A stretch of DNA of 64,000 nucleotides. It comes from Spirochaeta cellobiosiphila DSM 17781. Its GTDB lineage: Bacteria; Spirochaetota; Spirochaetia; DSM-17781. Below the pieces are notes generated by a model. That model made no database searches. It saw nothing but the letters and a program-made list of their open reading frames with translations, and was not told the DNA's origin. Position numbers and translations under genes: made by a program. Position 1 is the stretch's first letter. Every line of letters begins with the position of its first letter. The stretch spans positions 261,758 to 325,757 of the forward strand of contig NZ_KE384557.1 of assembly GCF_000426705.1 (NCBI RefSeq), in the 5' to 3' direction. Positions 35,496-44,405 of the stretch are shown one piece after another.

Positions 35496-36452
35496 TTACT
35501 CATTCTCAAAATCTTCCTGTGTACTAAGGAAGCTGGAACCCATAATGCCATATTCCTCTCGCATTTCATGAACAGACCGTTCCTGTAAAGTTTTTATCTT
35601 TTCATCTCCATACCAGCTATAGAAATAATCTCTTATGTAATCACGTCTTTTCATAATATTGGCGGTGATCGTATCAGCTAATTTTGTTCTCTCCCCTTTA
35701 GGAACATCCTTAAAAACATGATTACAGATCTTCTCCAGATCTTTCTTCTGAATAGAGTCAAAAGCATCAAAACGTTTTTTGAAGAAATCCCAGGAATAGG
35801 TATAAAACAATTCTGTCTTTAAAGGTGTCATATATCTGGTTTTACCAGGCCTTTCCCAGCCAAAAGTATCCTTTGTCCCTTTAATTTTCATTTTAGTATC
35901 CATGAGATCTACATTGGAAAAGTCGATTGTAATGATGATAGGGAAGTTGCCAGGAGTGTAATAGATTAAGTAGTTATTAGGATTACGGTCCTCATCAAAG
36001 GTGACCCAGCTGTTAATCAGATCCAAAGCTAACTGGTCTCTCATCACCTTTTGTTCCAGATACGGTGCCCCACTAAGCTGTTCCGTTCTAATCATGATCT
36101 TACTGGCCCGATAATACTCTCCTCCCAGTTTTGTTACCAAAGAGGGCGCTGCTGTATTTCCTGTAAAGTAGTTAAGAAAATAACAGATCTCCCCAAACTG
36201 GAATTGCCGGGCTTCCTCTTTTGGGATTTTCTTAATGATCCACTTAGCATTAGGATCTTCCTTTTCATAAGCTCCTATATAGTCTCTCGTTGTAGCAAAG
36301 AACGGTATGTCCATATATTCATCCGGTTCGAGAAAATCATCGGTTGAAAACTTTTCCAATGATTCTTCAAAGGTCGTGTGATAGTCCAGCATTTTTGTTA
36401 AACGTTCATCTTTAGATATTTCACTTGCAATATCGAAATTCTTTTTGGCCAT
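35496..36452 (-). CDS. Kinase-fold protein of atypical (HipA/PI3K-like) type
   Basis: A 318-residue cytosolic protein I cannot place in a named family, but it shows the landmarks of an atypical protein/lipid kinase fold in order. These are a strand with a lysine pair (KWIIKKIP, K74/K75), a helix with a glutamate (FGEICYFLNYF, E88), a catalytic loop FDEDRNPNNYLI (D153/D155, N157, N160), and the metal-binding IITIDFSNVDL (D177). HipA and PI3/4-kinases use the pattern DR(H/N)xxN followed by (I/F)DF. It lies 20 nt after a PPP-type phosphoesterase gene, as a likely kinase/phosphatase pair. Activity is inference. Confidence 0.7.
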   Translation of the reverse strand: MAKKNFDIASEISKDERLTKMLDYHTTFEESLEKFSTDDFLEPDEYMDIPFFATTRDYIGAYEKEDPNAKWIIKKIPKEEARQFQFGEICYFLNYFTGNTAAPSLVTKLGGEYYRASKIMIRTEQLSGAPYLEQKVMRDQLALDLINSWVTFDEDRNPNNYLIYYTPGNFPIIITIDFSNVDLMDTKMKIKGTKDTFGWERPGKTRYMTPLKTELFYTYSWDFFKKRFDAFDSIQKKDLEKICNHVFKDVPKGERTKLADTITANIMKRRDYIRDYFYSWYGDEKIKTLQERSVHEMREEYGIMGSSFLSTQEDFENE

Positions 36453-36472
36453 AAAACCCCTCCAATGGCTAA

Positions 36473-37420
36473 TTAATAGATATCTCCTAGAAAAAAGCGG
36501 CTTTTTTGAATTTTGAGGTCTACATGAATCAATTCATGTTCATAACTGTTTTTACTGAACTTGATGATAGGACAGGTTTCCTGTACTGAGGAGTAGATAA
36601 TGATATAGTTTTTAGCCCCCATAATATTGAACCAAACCGATTCATCTCCACCCAGGTTATACAGAGGATTGTGACCCACAATAAAATAAATATCCGGATC
36701 GACTCCCAATAACTCCTTAGTTTTATTAATATCATCTTCTGTATATTCTTTGTTGTTAGCTAAGGATCCAATGGTGTTAATACGGTTCCACATGAGCTGA
36801 AAGGCATCAGTTTCATAACGGCGGATTTCAATAAGATGATCTCTTGTACATCCTCCTCTGACGGGACCGGCATGCACACAAAGAAAAGCATCTGCCATGA
36901 TAAAAAGGGGCAGGGTATTGAACAGCTCCTCCACCTTATTCCTGTACTCCTCACCTCTGTGTGCGACCAAAAATTCATCAAAATACTTAGCCTGTTTGAT
37001 CCCGCTTTTAACAAGTAAGTGGTTAAAAGTATCATGGTTGCCTTGAAGGAATATAAAATTCTGGGGCCAACGGACCATACATTCTAGAACTAATTCTAAT
37101 AATTCCAGGCTTGGTTCCATCTCTGTTAGATATCCTGTACGGTCATCATGAATAACATCGCCCACTAATATAAGAATAGCTTTATCCTGATCAAGCTTAT
37201 TTTCTATATCATCTGTTTCTAATATGCATTTGAAATTATGCAAATTAGCATGGAGATCTCCAACGATAAAATACTCTTTTGCTATTCCCCTAAAATCAAT
37301 AAGAGCTCCAGGTTTGTTCTCTGCTGTCCTAGGTCTGACCTTAGCAGGAAGGGCCTTCCGTAGTTCAAGCACCTTGTCCAGCATCGCCATACTCCCTCGT
37401 TTGGGAAGGGATTCACTCAT
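36473..37420 (-). CDS. Calcineurin-like (PPP-type) metallophosphoesterase
   Basis: About 315 residues with all five metal motifs: FIVGDLHAN (about 52-59), LVGDVIHDD, LQGNHDTF, VHAGPV and VGHNPL. The GDxH / GDxxDR-like / GNHD order and the HAGP motif are those of PPP-family protein phosphatases and ApaH-like enzymes. I start it at the ATG at 37420 with AAGGAGAT just before it; the longest frame adds eight residues. It is first in a two-gene unit with the kinase-fold protein. It is divergent from the acidic anchored protein at 37550. Protein or nucleotide substrates are both possible. Confidence 0.87.
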   Translation of the reverse strand: MSESLPKRGSMAMLDKVLELRKALPAKVRPRTAENKPGALIDFRGIAKEYFIVGDLHANLHNFKCILETDDIENKLDQDKAILILVGDVIHDDRTGYLTEMEPSLELLELVLECMVRWPQNFIFLQGNHDTFNHLLVKSGIKQAKYFDEFLVAHRGEEYRNKVEELFNTLPLFIMADAFLCVHAGPVRGGCTRDHLIEIRRYETDAFQLMWNRINTIGSLANNKEYTEDDINKTKELLGVDPDIYFIVGHNPLYNLGGDESVWFNIMGAKNYIIIYSSVQETCPIIKFSKNSYEHELIHVDLKIQKSRFFLGDIY

Positions 37421-37549
37421 ATAATCTCCTTCGGAATTGTTCAATAGGAACGCACTCCTAACTTAAATTAAAGTACACCCGAGGGGGAGTGTCAAAAAAT
37501 ATTTCCTTTTTGGGGCTATAACTACGATAATTATAAGGAGAGGATATAA

Positions 37550-39193
37550 ATGATAACAAAGGACTTGCAGGATAAACTACAAGAACTCTATAACGTGGCC
37601 AATCTTTACAAATGGACCAGCCAGACAGAAGCACTCATCACAGAGGTTATCAAAAAAGCTAAAGGCAAGATGAAAGAAGCTCTTCAAAGTGCTCTCTACT
37701 TAAAAATGCGTCAAGCAGATAGCTCAAAAGAAGAGATTATCATATCTCTCATATTGCTCTCCAAGTTAGGGGTTGATCTGGATAGAATCACAGAAAAAAC
37801 AGTGGACTACCTAATGAACAAGATCTATGTGGTAGATTTCCAGTTCCTGATTACCCACCTATTCCCTCAAGGCGCCCCATTACCGGAAGACCTCATCTAT
37901 GACATTACTTCGAGAGTCGTCTTTGATATACGCAACAGCTATGACAGAATCGCCAGAGGTTTCCAGCGGGTTCCGAAAAAGAGAGGAAGTGAAGCCATAT
38001 TGTATTTATCCGGGCTCATTTGCCGTCCCGATCTCAGTGCTCAGAACAGGGATCTTCTCTATATTATATTGTCTAAAGTTCAATTACCCTTGCCACCTAA
38101 TTTAGCGACCATTGCCAATCTAAAGCTTATTGATATCCGCAAAAAATTAAGTCATAAATCACTTAAATCCTTAAGAAACCTAACTCTGGAAGGGGAGGAT
38201 GTCCCAGAACCAGAAGAAAACGTCCCCGAAGAATTTCACAGTTTAGAACAGGATACGATGAAATCGAGAAAGAACTTTCTCGACATCTCCTATGAAGACA
38301 GACGTAATATTGAATTAAATAATCGGGATAATCAAAGCTCTGATCATCAGGAAGCTGCTGATAGAGGAAGCTTGGGTATCTCCCTGGAGCGGGAACAAGA
38401 TAGCAGTAAAGGAGAGGATCTCGAATCTTTACGAATTAGTTCAAATCAGGGAGGGGATAAAAAACAGGACAGAGCCCCTCTCCCTGAATGGGATAGAATA
38501 GCATCGGAGGAACATGAGACAGAGGCTCCTCAAAGCAAAAAGTCCACCCCCAAAGCAAGTACTCCTTCTTTGGAGGAACCTAGACCAGTCACCACAGGTA
38601 TTGAAACTACCATTGAAAATGATCCCCTCGAAGATACATCAAAAGGTTTAAACTATAAAACTTCAAAGGATAGTAAAGCTCCTCAAATAGAAAGTAGGGA
38701 AGAGAACAGCACAACAAGCTACAAAGCGTATCAGGAAGCAGGTAAGGAAGATGGGATCAAACTGGACTCCATAGATGATCTCTTTGAAATAGAAGAGGCA
38801 AAACACTTAGAAACCAGGACAGGAATAAACAAAAAGACTACAACTGCGGATACAAAAGATTCAGAAACCAGAAAACCAAAGAAAGCAAGAAAGAAGGCCC
38901 CCTCCAGAAAAGATCCCTCAGAAAAGGCTCCCCCTGTAGAGGCAGAAAATGTACATAAAACAGAAATCTCACCAGAAACAAAGAAAGGACTATCCCAAAG
39001 CTTAGGTGGTCTGACACGTTACTGGAAGAAAATCCTTCCTTTTCTCTTTATTCCTCTGATTATTGCTATTATATCAGCACTATTGTATAACCCTATGAAT
39101 GATCCCAGCGAACCAACCAGAAACAATAATCCAACAACAGAAGATGTTAAAACAACAGGCCTCTCCTACATTCCCTATACATTATTGGCATGA
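37550..39193 (+). CDS. Large acidic protein with C-terminal membrane anchor
   Basis: A 547-residue protein I do not recognise. Residues about 1-210 form a helical, repeat-like domain (ALQSALYLKMRQADSSKEEIIISLILLSKLG, VVFDIRNSYDRIARGFQRV). Residues about 215-480 are charged, low-complexity and rich in Ser, Thr, Lys and Glu, so probably disordered and a good substrate for Ser/Thr kinases. A single membrane helix lies near the end (ILPFLFIPLIIAIISALLY, about 500-520), with a short tail after it. The helical head would face the cytosol. It has AAGGAGAGG before the ATG and sits between the two phosphosignalling gene groups. Confidence 0.72.
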   Translation: MITKDLQDKLQELYNVANLYKWTSQTEALITEVIKKAKGKMKEALQSALYLKMRQADSSKEEIIISLILLSKLGVDLDRITEKTVDYLMNKIYVVDFQFLITHLFPQGAPLPEDLIYDITSRVVFDIRNSYDRIARGFQRVPKKRGSEAILYLSGLICRPDLSAQNRDLLYIILSKVQLPLPPNLATIANLKLIDIRKKLSHKSLKSLRNLTLEGEDVPEPEENVPEEFHSLEQDTMKSRKNFLDISYEDRRNIELNNRDNQSSDHQEAADRGSLGISLEREQDSSKGEDLESLRISSNQGGDKKQDRAPLPEWDRIASEEHETEAPQSKKSTPKASTPSLEEPRPVTTGIETTIENDPLEDTSKGLNYKTSKDSKAPQIESREENSTTSYKAYQEAGKEDGIKLDSIDDLFEIEEAKHLETRTGINKKTTTADTKDSETRKPKKARKKAPSRKDPSEKAPPVEAENVHKTEISPETKKGLSQSLGGLTRYWKKILPFLFIPLIIAIISALLYNPMNDPSEPTRNNNPTTEDVKTTGLSYIPYTLLA

Positions 39194-39956
39194 TGACAAT
39201 CTTTTAGCGGCTCATAAGCCTTCGGGATTACTTGTTCATCGTTCGGCTATATCCTCAGATCGCATATCATTGGTAGGTCTTTTAAGGGAGCAGACAAAAC
39301 TAAGTCTTCATCCTATTCATCGCTTAGACCGTGCCACTAGCGGGATTATTCTCTTTGGTAAGAATCCGGAAATAACAGCTCAATTAGGAAGTATCTTCCG
39401 TGAAAGACAGGTAAATAAAGCCTATCTTGCTGTTGTACGAGGATGGATAGAAGAAGCAGGTCTTATTGATAAAAGCATTAAAACCATCAAAAATGATGGT
39501 CCTTTAAGAAGGGTAGAAGCTCAAACCTATTATGAACCTCTCCAAAGGATAGAACTTCCCCTTCCTTGTGGACGATACGAAACCACAAGACTTACTCTCC
39601 TCCTTGTAAAGCCACACACAGGGAGAAGACATCAGATTCGTATCCATATGGAAAAGCTAAGCCATCCCATTATAGGAGATACCACCTATGGGGATTCCCG
39701 TCATAATTATTTGTTCCGTGATCATTTTGATAGTAATAGACTCTTATTGCATTCCTTTGCTCTGGGGATGGAGCATCCCCTGACAGAGGAACAAATAGGA
39801 TTATTTGCTCCTCCTATGGAATCCATTACCGGTTTATTTAACGATTTTGATAAAGAAGCTCTCCAAGAGCGACTAGAGGAAGAATGGAATATCCAGACTT
39901 CCTATTCTGTGGCTTCCTCAATAGATTCGGTAGGAACAGGCCTGCAGGAAGAGTGA
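39099..39956 (+). CDS. RluA-family pseudouridine synthase
   Basis: An RNA-modifying enzyme that isomerises uridine to pseudouridine. The catalytic motif is HRLDRATSGIILF (Asp about 79). Also seen are KPSGLLVHR, the KAYLAVVRGW strand and RRHQIRIHMEKLSHPIIGDTTYGD. The length and the lack of an S4 domain resemble TruC (tRNA U65) rather than RluC/D, but the target RNA cannot be fixed. The first ATG overlaps the upstream gene by 95 nt; the ATG at 39144 would still overlap by 50 nt and keeps the whole domain. It overlaps the next convergent gene by 55 nt. Confidence 0.9.
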   Translation: MIPANQPETIIQQQKMLKQQASPTFPIHYWHDDNLLAAHKPSGLLVHRSAISSDRISLVGLLREQTKLSLHPIHRLDRATSGIILFGKNPEITAQLGSIFRERQVNKAYLAVVRGWIEEAGLIDKSIKTIKNDGPLRRVEAQTYYEPLQRIELPLPCGRYETTRLTLLLVKPHTGRRHQIRIHMEKLSHPIIGDTTYGDSRHNYLFRDHFDSNRLLLHSFALGMEHPLTEEQIGLFAPPMESITGLFNDFDKEALQERLEEEWNIQTSYSVASSIDSVGTGLQEE

Positions 39957-40279
39957 GTGTTCCCATCAAGGAATAAAACATCTTCCCATCCCAGTCTTTG
40001 ACCACAGACTTCACATTTGAGTTTGTAAGGCCAGGCTCTTTTACGATTCAGGATAAAGGAAACCACCACTGCTACAAGGTAAATCATAGCATAGTAAACG
40101 GGTAAGCCTTTATGCTTCAGAAAGGTTATGACAGCGAATAAACCAAGTACCCCTGCGGCCATGAAAAATGTAGCCATCCTTTTTTGTATTCCCTGTTCTC
40201 CGTATTTCTTCTGGTAGATATTGAAAATCAATATAGCCACCACCAATACGGGGAAAAAACTCACTAACCATTCCACCAT
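39902..40279 (-). CDS. Small membrane protein with C-terminal zinc-knuckle-like motif
   Basis: A 125-residue protein with three membrane helices (about 5-21, 38-55, 65-82). A cytosolic tail carries two cysteine sites, CEVCGQRLGWEDVLFLDGNTHSSC in part, spaced like a small zinc ribbon (CxxC ... HxxC). AAGGAGA precedes the ATG. It lies 15 nt after the VWA gene and is the last gene of the minus-strand kinase operon. Its end overlaps the pseudouridine synthase gene on the other strand by 55 nt, a large convergent overlap. Function unknown. Confidence 0.7.
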   Translation of the reverse strand: MVEWLVSFFPVLVVAILIFNIYQKKYGEQGIQKRMATFFMAAGVLGLFAVITFLKHKGLPVYYAMIYLVAVVVSFILNRKRAWPYKLKCEVCGQRLGWEDVLFLDGNTHSSCRPVPTESIEEATE

Positions 40280-40294
40280 GACCGTCTCCTTTCT

Positions 40295-41668
40295 TTATTT
40301 CTTAGGCTCATCGAAAACGATCGTCGTTCCTTCAATGTTAATAACATCTCCGGAAGTTAACTTTCGTTTCTTAACAGGATTATTGTTTACCATAACTTCC
40401 GACTTAGATACCAGAGTATAGTCCCCTGTTTTATCATTTCTCATAACAGTCACGTGTTCATCGGCTATAGAAGGTTGGCCACTAATGGTAAGATTAGCTT
40501 CTGTAGAACTTCCAATAACGGTGTTTGCCTGGTTAAGGGCAATTGTCCCTGAGCTAACAGAACGTTTATTAGGCCCAATAACCTCTAAGCCTGCAACCTT
40601 GGCTGCTGATTCCCATTTGATAAAACCAATGAGGGATAAAACTAAACCTGCTAAGGGAAATAATATCAGGTATGGCAGGGGATCTGCTAGAGCGGCTTCT
40701 CCCATTAGGTTTTCAGAATAAAAATATTGGGTTGCCCGGTTCTGTTCCTGACCATAATCGATGTCGATTCTAACAAATTGTTTGTCACTTCTTGGCTGTT
40801 TAGCTCTGTAGGTGGCTACGTATTCTGTTAGGATTCTTTCTTTGATATCCTTATAGACTCCCAGTAATTCCTCTTGGTTATAGGCTTTGTAACTGGTTCC
40901 CCCAGATTTAATGGCCAGCTCCCGTAAGGCAGGATCTCCGTGACCACCAAAATCGATGGCAAACAAACTAACCCCTGCTTTCTTCAAAGCTTCCAAAGAA
41001 ATAAGAGAGCTTCCCTGGACTTCACCGAACTCGGGATGAGGTTGATTCAAATGTTCTGTATAACTGAAATTTTCACCGTCAGATAAAACAATAAGAGCTT
41101 TACGTCCATATACATCGGTCATATTCCGGGAAGCCAAATCAATAGCCCAAAATAATTCTGTGTAAGCGTCTTTTCCCTCTGGTTTAATAATACTATCCAG
41201 ATAAGTTCCCAAGACCCTATCATGTGTTCCCGGTTCAATATGCTGTACATAATGGGTATTAAAGCTGGCTAATCCAATGGTGTCCTTTGGATTGGAGATA
41301 GATCCGGCAAAGCGGAGGAGGGCATTCTTGGCCTGATTGGCAGGAAGTTCCCCCTTACCGTCATACATACTTCCTGAGTTATCAATAAGGAAGAAGAAGT
41401 TAATACCCCTGTCTAAGTCAGCCATTCTGGTTAATTGTAAAGGGACTTTAGGATTATCAAAGGCACCCCCATCATAGCTTTCTGATACCTTTACCTGATC
41501 GATGGTGATATCCTTAAGAGGGGAGGAATCGCCATCTGTTACACTAAAATACAGATCCACTTCCTGATTCAAGAGCAGACGTGCTGTGTCAATCTGATTA
41601 AGATTAACGTTAATAGCCCCCAGAGAGGCACTGATTCCTATAAAAAGAAAAGCTAGTATTTTATTCAT
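40295..41668 (-). CDS. Exported VWA-domain protein with C-terminal degenerate FHA domain
   Basis: A 457-residue protein. A signal peptide (about 1-18) leads to a beta-sandwich, then a VWA domain (about 90-300) with a complete MIDAS (DNSGSM at 96-101, later TELFWAI Thr and LSDGENFS). A membrane helix follows (about 338-356), then a cytosolic FHA-like domain (about 375-457). The FHA copy reads VIGSSTEANLTI ... SIADEHVTV: the phosphothreonine-binding Arg after the first Gly is missing, but the His is kept. It may therefore sense something outside and dock to the kinase inside. Its start overlaps the end of the upstream gene by one base. Confidence 0.85.
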   Translation of the reverse strand: MNKILAFLFIGISASLGAINVNLNQIDTARLLLNQEVDLYFSVTDGDSSPLKDITIDQVKVSESYDGGAFDNPKVPLQLTRMADLDRGINFFFLIDNSGSMYDGKGELPANQAKNALLRFAGSISNPKDTIGLASFNTHYVQHIEPGTHDRVLGTYLDSIIKPEGKDAYTELFWAIDLASRNMTDVYGRKALIVLSDGENFSYTEHLNQPHPEFGEVQGSSLISLEALKKAGVSLFAIDFGGHGDPALRELAIKSGGTSYKAYNQEELLGVYKDIKERILTEYVATYRAKQPRSDKQFVRIDIDYGQEQNRATQYFYSENLMGEAALADPLPYLILFPLAGLVLSLIGFIKWESAAKVAGLEVIGPNKRSVSSGTIALNQANTVIGSSTEANLTISGQPSIADEHVTVMRNDKTGDYTLVSKSEVMVNNNPVKKRKLTSGDVINIEGTTIVFDEPKK

Positions 41669-42543
41669 TATTGTCCTCCTAGTGAGGTCAGTAGCAGCTT
41701 AAGATCACCTGCCTGGATAACATCCTCCCATTTGAGTTCCTGTTCTTTGACAGGATGCTCATTAAGAAGAAGAGGATGGGTTTTGGTCAAAGAAAGGAGA
41801 TACAACTTCTTACCTTTCTTCTGAATCACCCCATGTTCCTGGGCTAAGCCTGTATACCCTGACAAGCTTATATCCACTTTACGGCTTGCCCCAATGAGAG
41901 ACTTGGATCTGACCAGAGGGAATTGCTTTCCTTTGAACTTCCCATTCAAGACCCTAATAACGCCGTAGGTAACACCCGATTCCAGCAGACTATAGGCAAG
42001 AGCGATTGTTCCAGAAAATATGATGAGACCGAAGAGACGGCTATAAATAAAATGAGGTGCTATTTCGGCAGATTTTTCAATAAACAATCCTCCTACACAG
42101 CCCCCAATGATACCCCCACCTAATCCTATTAGTATCTTCTTAATAGATCTGGAACGTATTCCTTCTCCTATGGCAATGAACATTCCCAGGATAATCCAGC
42201 CAAAAGTCTTAAGAAGACTCTCATCCATTATATGAAGGTTCCCCACAAAAAGAATAAGGTTCTGGGCTAGAAAGAATCCTAAAATTCCACCTATACCACC
42301 AATCGTCCCTCCGATGATGGCCCCAGTACTGGTTTTATTACTATTCTTGGTGAGTAAACCTTCAGCACTTCCCAGGAAGGCTCCCATAACAGCACCAATG
42401 AGTAATCCCTGAACAAGGATAGATATGAGATAGCTGGGAAAGGCCCTTTGAAAGCTAATTGTTATTTCCATCAATGGCCATACTGCCACACCGGCTAGTA
42501 TGCCAACGATTACAATCAGTAATCGTTTAATAAAAGTTGACAT
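41668..42543 (-). CDS. Glycine-rich multi-pass membrane protein with C-terminal degenerate FHA domain
   Basis: A 291-residue protein with about six membrane helices full of glycine zippers (GAIIGGTIGGIGGILGFFL, GLGGGIIGGCVGG), reaching residue 190. A C-terminal FHA-like domain follows (LIGASRKVDISLSGYTGLAQEHGVIQ ... HPLLLNEHPV ... DVIQAGDLKLLL). As in the VWA protein, the usual GR is replaced (GAS), and EH remains. It lies between the PknB-type kinase (8 nt away) and the VWA gene (1-nt overlap), so the three are co-translated. The helix pattern suggests a pore or oligomer, but no function is known. Confidence 0.75.
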   Translation of the reverse strand: MSTFIKRLLIVIVGILAGVAVWPLMEITISFQRAFPSYLISILVQGLLIGAVMGAFLGSAEGLLTKNSNKTSTGAIIGGTIGGIGGILGFFLAQNLILFVGNLHIMDESLLKTFGWIILGMFIAIGEGIRSRSIKKILIGLGGGIIGGCVGGLFIEKSAEIAPHFIYSRLFGLIIFSGTIALAYSLLESGVTYGVIRVLNGKFKGKQFPLVRSKSLIGASRKVDISLSGYTGLAQEHGVIQKKGKKLYLLSLTKTHPLLLNEHPVKEQELKWEDVIQAGDLKLLLTSLGGQ

Positions 42544-42551
42544 GTAACCTC

Positions 42552-44405
42552 CTATTCAAGAGTCAGGATCTTATTGTCGTAAAGAGCTTCTTTCGTCACT
42601 GACTTTCCGCCATTTATGAGTAGACTTTCTTTTATTTTCTTACCGGCTCTGGTCAGGGTCAGTTGATATTCCCCTGGATAGAGGCTCAGCTCCCGGGTTT
42701 GGGTTCCTTTAATTTTACCTTCTGGAAGTTTGCGTTGATCCCCTTCTATCGTCCAACGAAACCCTTTAGTAGGAATCTTTATCTCTAAGGACCCCTTTTC
42801 TGGTAAGAGGGCCGCTTCCAAATGAAGGGTTGTCTGGTTTGTTTCGACAATCAAATGGTAGTACTTTTCAGTATATCCCTTAAGAACAACACGGAATTGA
42901 TAGGTTTCTCCTGTCATTAGACCGGCTTTTCGACTATTGGTTAAAGGCAGCCATTTGCCATTAGTGAACATATAAACCTGAGCTGGTCCTGTAAGGTTTT
43001 CCCCGGTAAAGTAATCCCAGAATTTTAACTCTGTCGTCAGAGGCAGAGCCCGGCTCGAGGATTTCTTGATCGAAACAATACGCCCCTTCTTTGTATGAAT
43101 CTCCTGTTTCTGAACAGGCCGGGGATTAAGGGTAATCGTATGCCAGTTCAATTGGTCATCCAGTATGAACTTAATCCGGTATTCTCCTGCAGGTAGATAT
43201 TGTTTGAGGGACTTGAATGTATAGAACTTGTCTTCCGGTGTTGATTTCAAAAGGTGAAAGTTCAAGGGTTTATCATTTATCCTAATAGGTTCATTGTCCT
43301 TATCCTGATAAATAATCGCTGATATAAAGTGGTCCTGGGGAAGACGGTCATCTATGGGGGTTTCTGCCTGCAGAACGAGGGCGCCATATCTTGTATTAGG
43401 CAGTATTTCATTATGCAGCCCTAATTTGAAGAGGGCAAAACCACATAATCCCAGAGCTCCCAGTCCTAAGGCCACAAGGATGGTTTTTTTTAGTTTTTGG
43501 AACTTCTTCGTTGGTTCTGGTGGTGTGTATTTCTTTTCTTCTACCAGACAATGGAGTTTTTTACGAAGCTCTGAAAGGTTTTTCTTACGGAAATGCCTTT
43601 GTAAAAGATTAATCACACGGCTTAGGTCCTTAATCCTTTTCTCCCTTTTGGGACTCATACACTTTTTAATGATCTTCTGGCTTAGTTTGCCTACCTGAGG
43701 ATTTACCTTACGGGGGTTTGTGTATTTTCCTTTCTGGATCTGACCTAATAATTCCGCACTAAAGGATCCGGGATAGGGCTTCTTCCCGGTAACCATCTCA
43801 TAGAGCATAACCCCCATGGAGTACACATCCGCCCGAAGATCCACTGTCCTTGTGCTTTCAAATTGTTCCGGTGCCATATAGGAGGGGGTTCCCAGGGTCA
43901 TTCCATCCTGGGTTAAGCCCTCTTCCTGATCTTCTCTGCTGGAGGCAATCCCAAAATCCACTAACTTGGCCTCGCCTCTTCGGCTTAAAAGGATATTCCC
44001 GGGCTTGATATCCCTATGAACGACCCCTTTCTTATGGGCATAGTGCAGAGCCCGGCAGGAATCATAAAATATTAATAAAGCCATTTCCTCTGAAAGGTAG
44101 CGTTCTTGTTTGAGGAGTTTATCCAGTGCCGTTCCATCTACATATTCCATAACGATGTAGTAACTGGTTCCTTCTTTGAAGTGGTCATACACGTCAACAA
44201 TGTTTTCATGTTTGAATTCCATCATCAGACGGGCTTCCCTTTTGAACCTTTCTGCTATGGCTTTTTTACCTCTTAAGGTAAGTTTTTTGAGTATGACCTC
44301 TGTATTAAGAGTAGGGTGATGTCCTTTATAGACAGCGCCCATTCCTCCCTTAGCCACCAGAGAATCTACTTTGTATTTTCCTATTTCTTCAGGTATCCTA
44401 GGCAT
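42552..44405 (-). CDS. PknB-type Ser/Thr protein kinase with membrane helix and periplasmic beta domains
   Basis: A 617-residue receptor kinase. The kinase domain (about 10-270) has the Gly loop AKGGMGAVYKG (18-28), Lys40, Glu57, the catalytic loop HRDIKPGN (130-137), DFG (150-152) and the activation-end motif GTPSYMAPEQ. A basic linker follows, then one membrane helix (about 311-330) and a 285-residue beta-rich part that resembles PEGA-type repeats rather than PASTA (YQFRVVLKGYTEKYYHL, LSLYPGEYQLTLTRAGKK). Kinase in, sensor out. It overlaps the phosphoesterase gene by 8 nt, so writer and eraser are coupled. Confidence 0.95.
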   Translation of the reverse strand: MPRIPEEIGKYKVDSLVAKGGMGAVYKGHHPTLNTEVILKKLTLRGKKAIAERFKREARLMMEFKHENIVDVYDHFKEGTSYYIVMEYVDGTALDKLLKQERYLSEEMALLIFYDSCRALHYAHKKGVVHRDIKPGNILLSRRGEAKLVDFGIASSREDQEEGLTQDGMTLGTPSYMAPEQFESTRTVDLRADVYSMGVMLYEMVTGKKPYPGSFSAELLGQIQKGKYTNPRKVNPQVGKLSQKIIKKCMSPKREKRIKDLSRVINLLQRHFRKKNLSELRKKLHCLVEEKKYTPPEPTKKFQKLKKTILVALGLGALGLCGFALFKLGLHNEILPNTRYGALVLQAETPIDDRLPQDHFISAIIYQDKDNEPIRINDKPLNFHLLKSTPEDKFYTFKSLKQYLPAGEYRIKFILDDQLNWHTITLNPRPVQKQEIHTKKGRIVSIKKSSSRALPLTTELKFWDYFTGENLTGPAQVYMFTNGKWLPLTNSRKAGLMTGETYQFRVVLKGYTEKYYHLIVETNQTTLHLEAALLPEKGSLEIKIPTKGFRWTIEGDQRKLPEGKIKGTQTRELSLYPGEYQLTLTRAGKKIKESLLINGGKSVTKEALYDNKILTLE

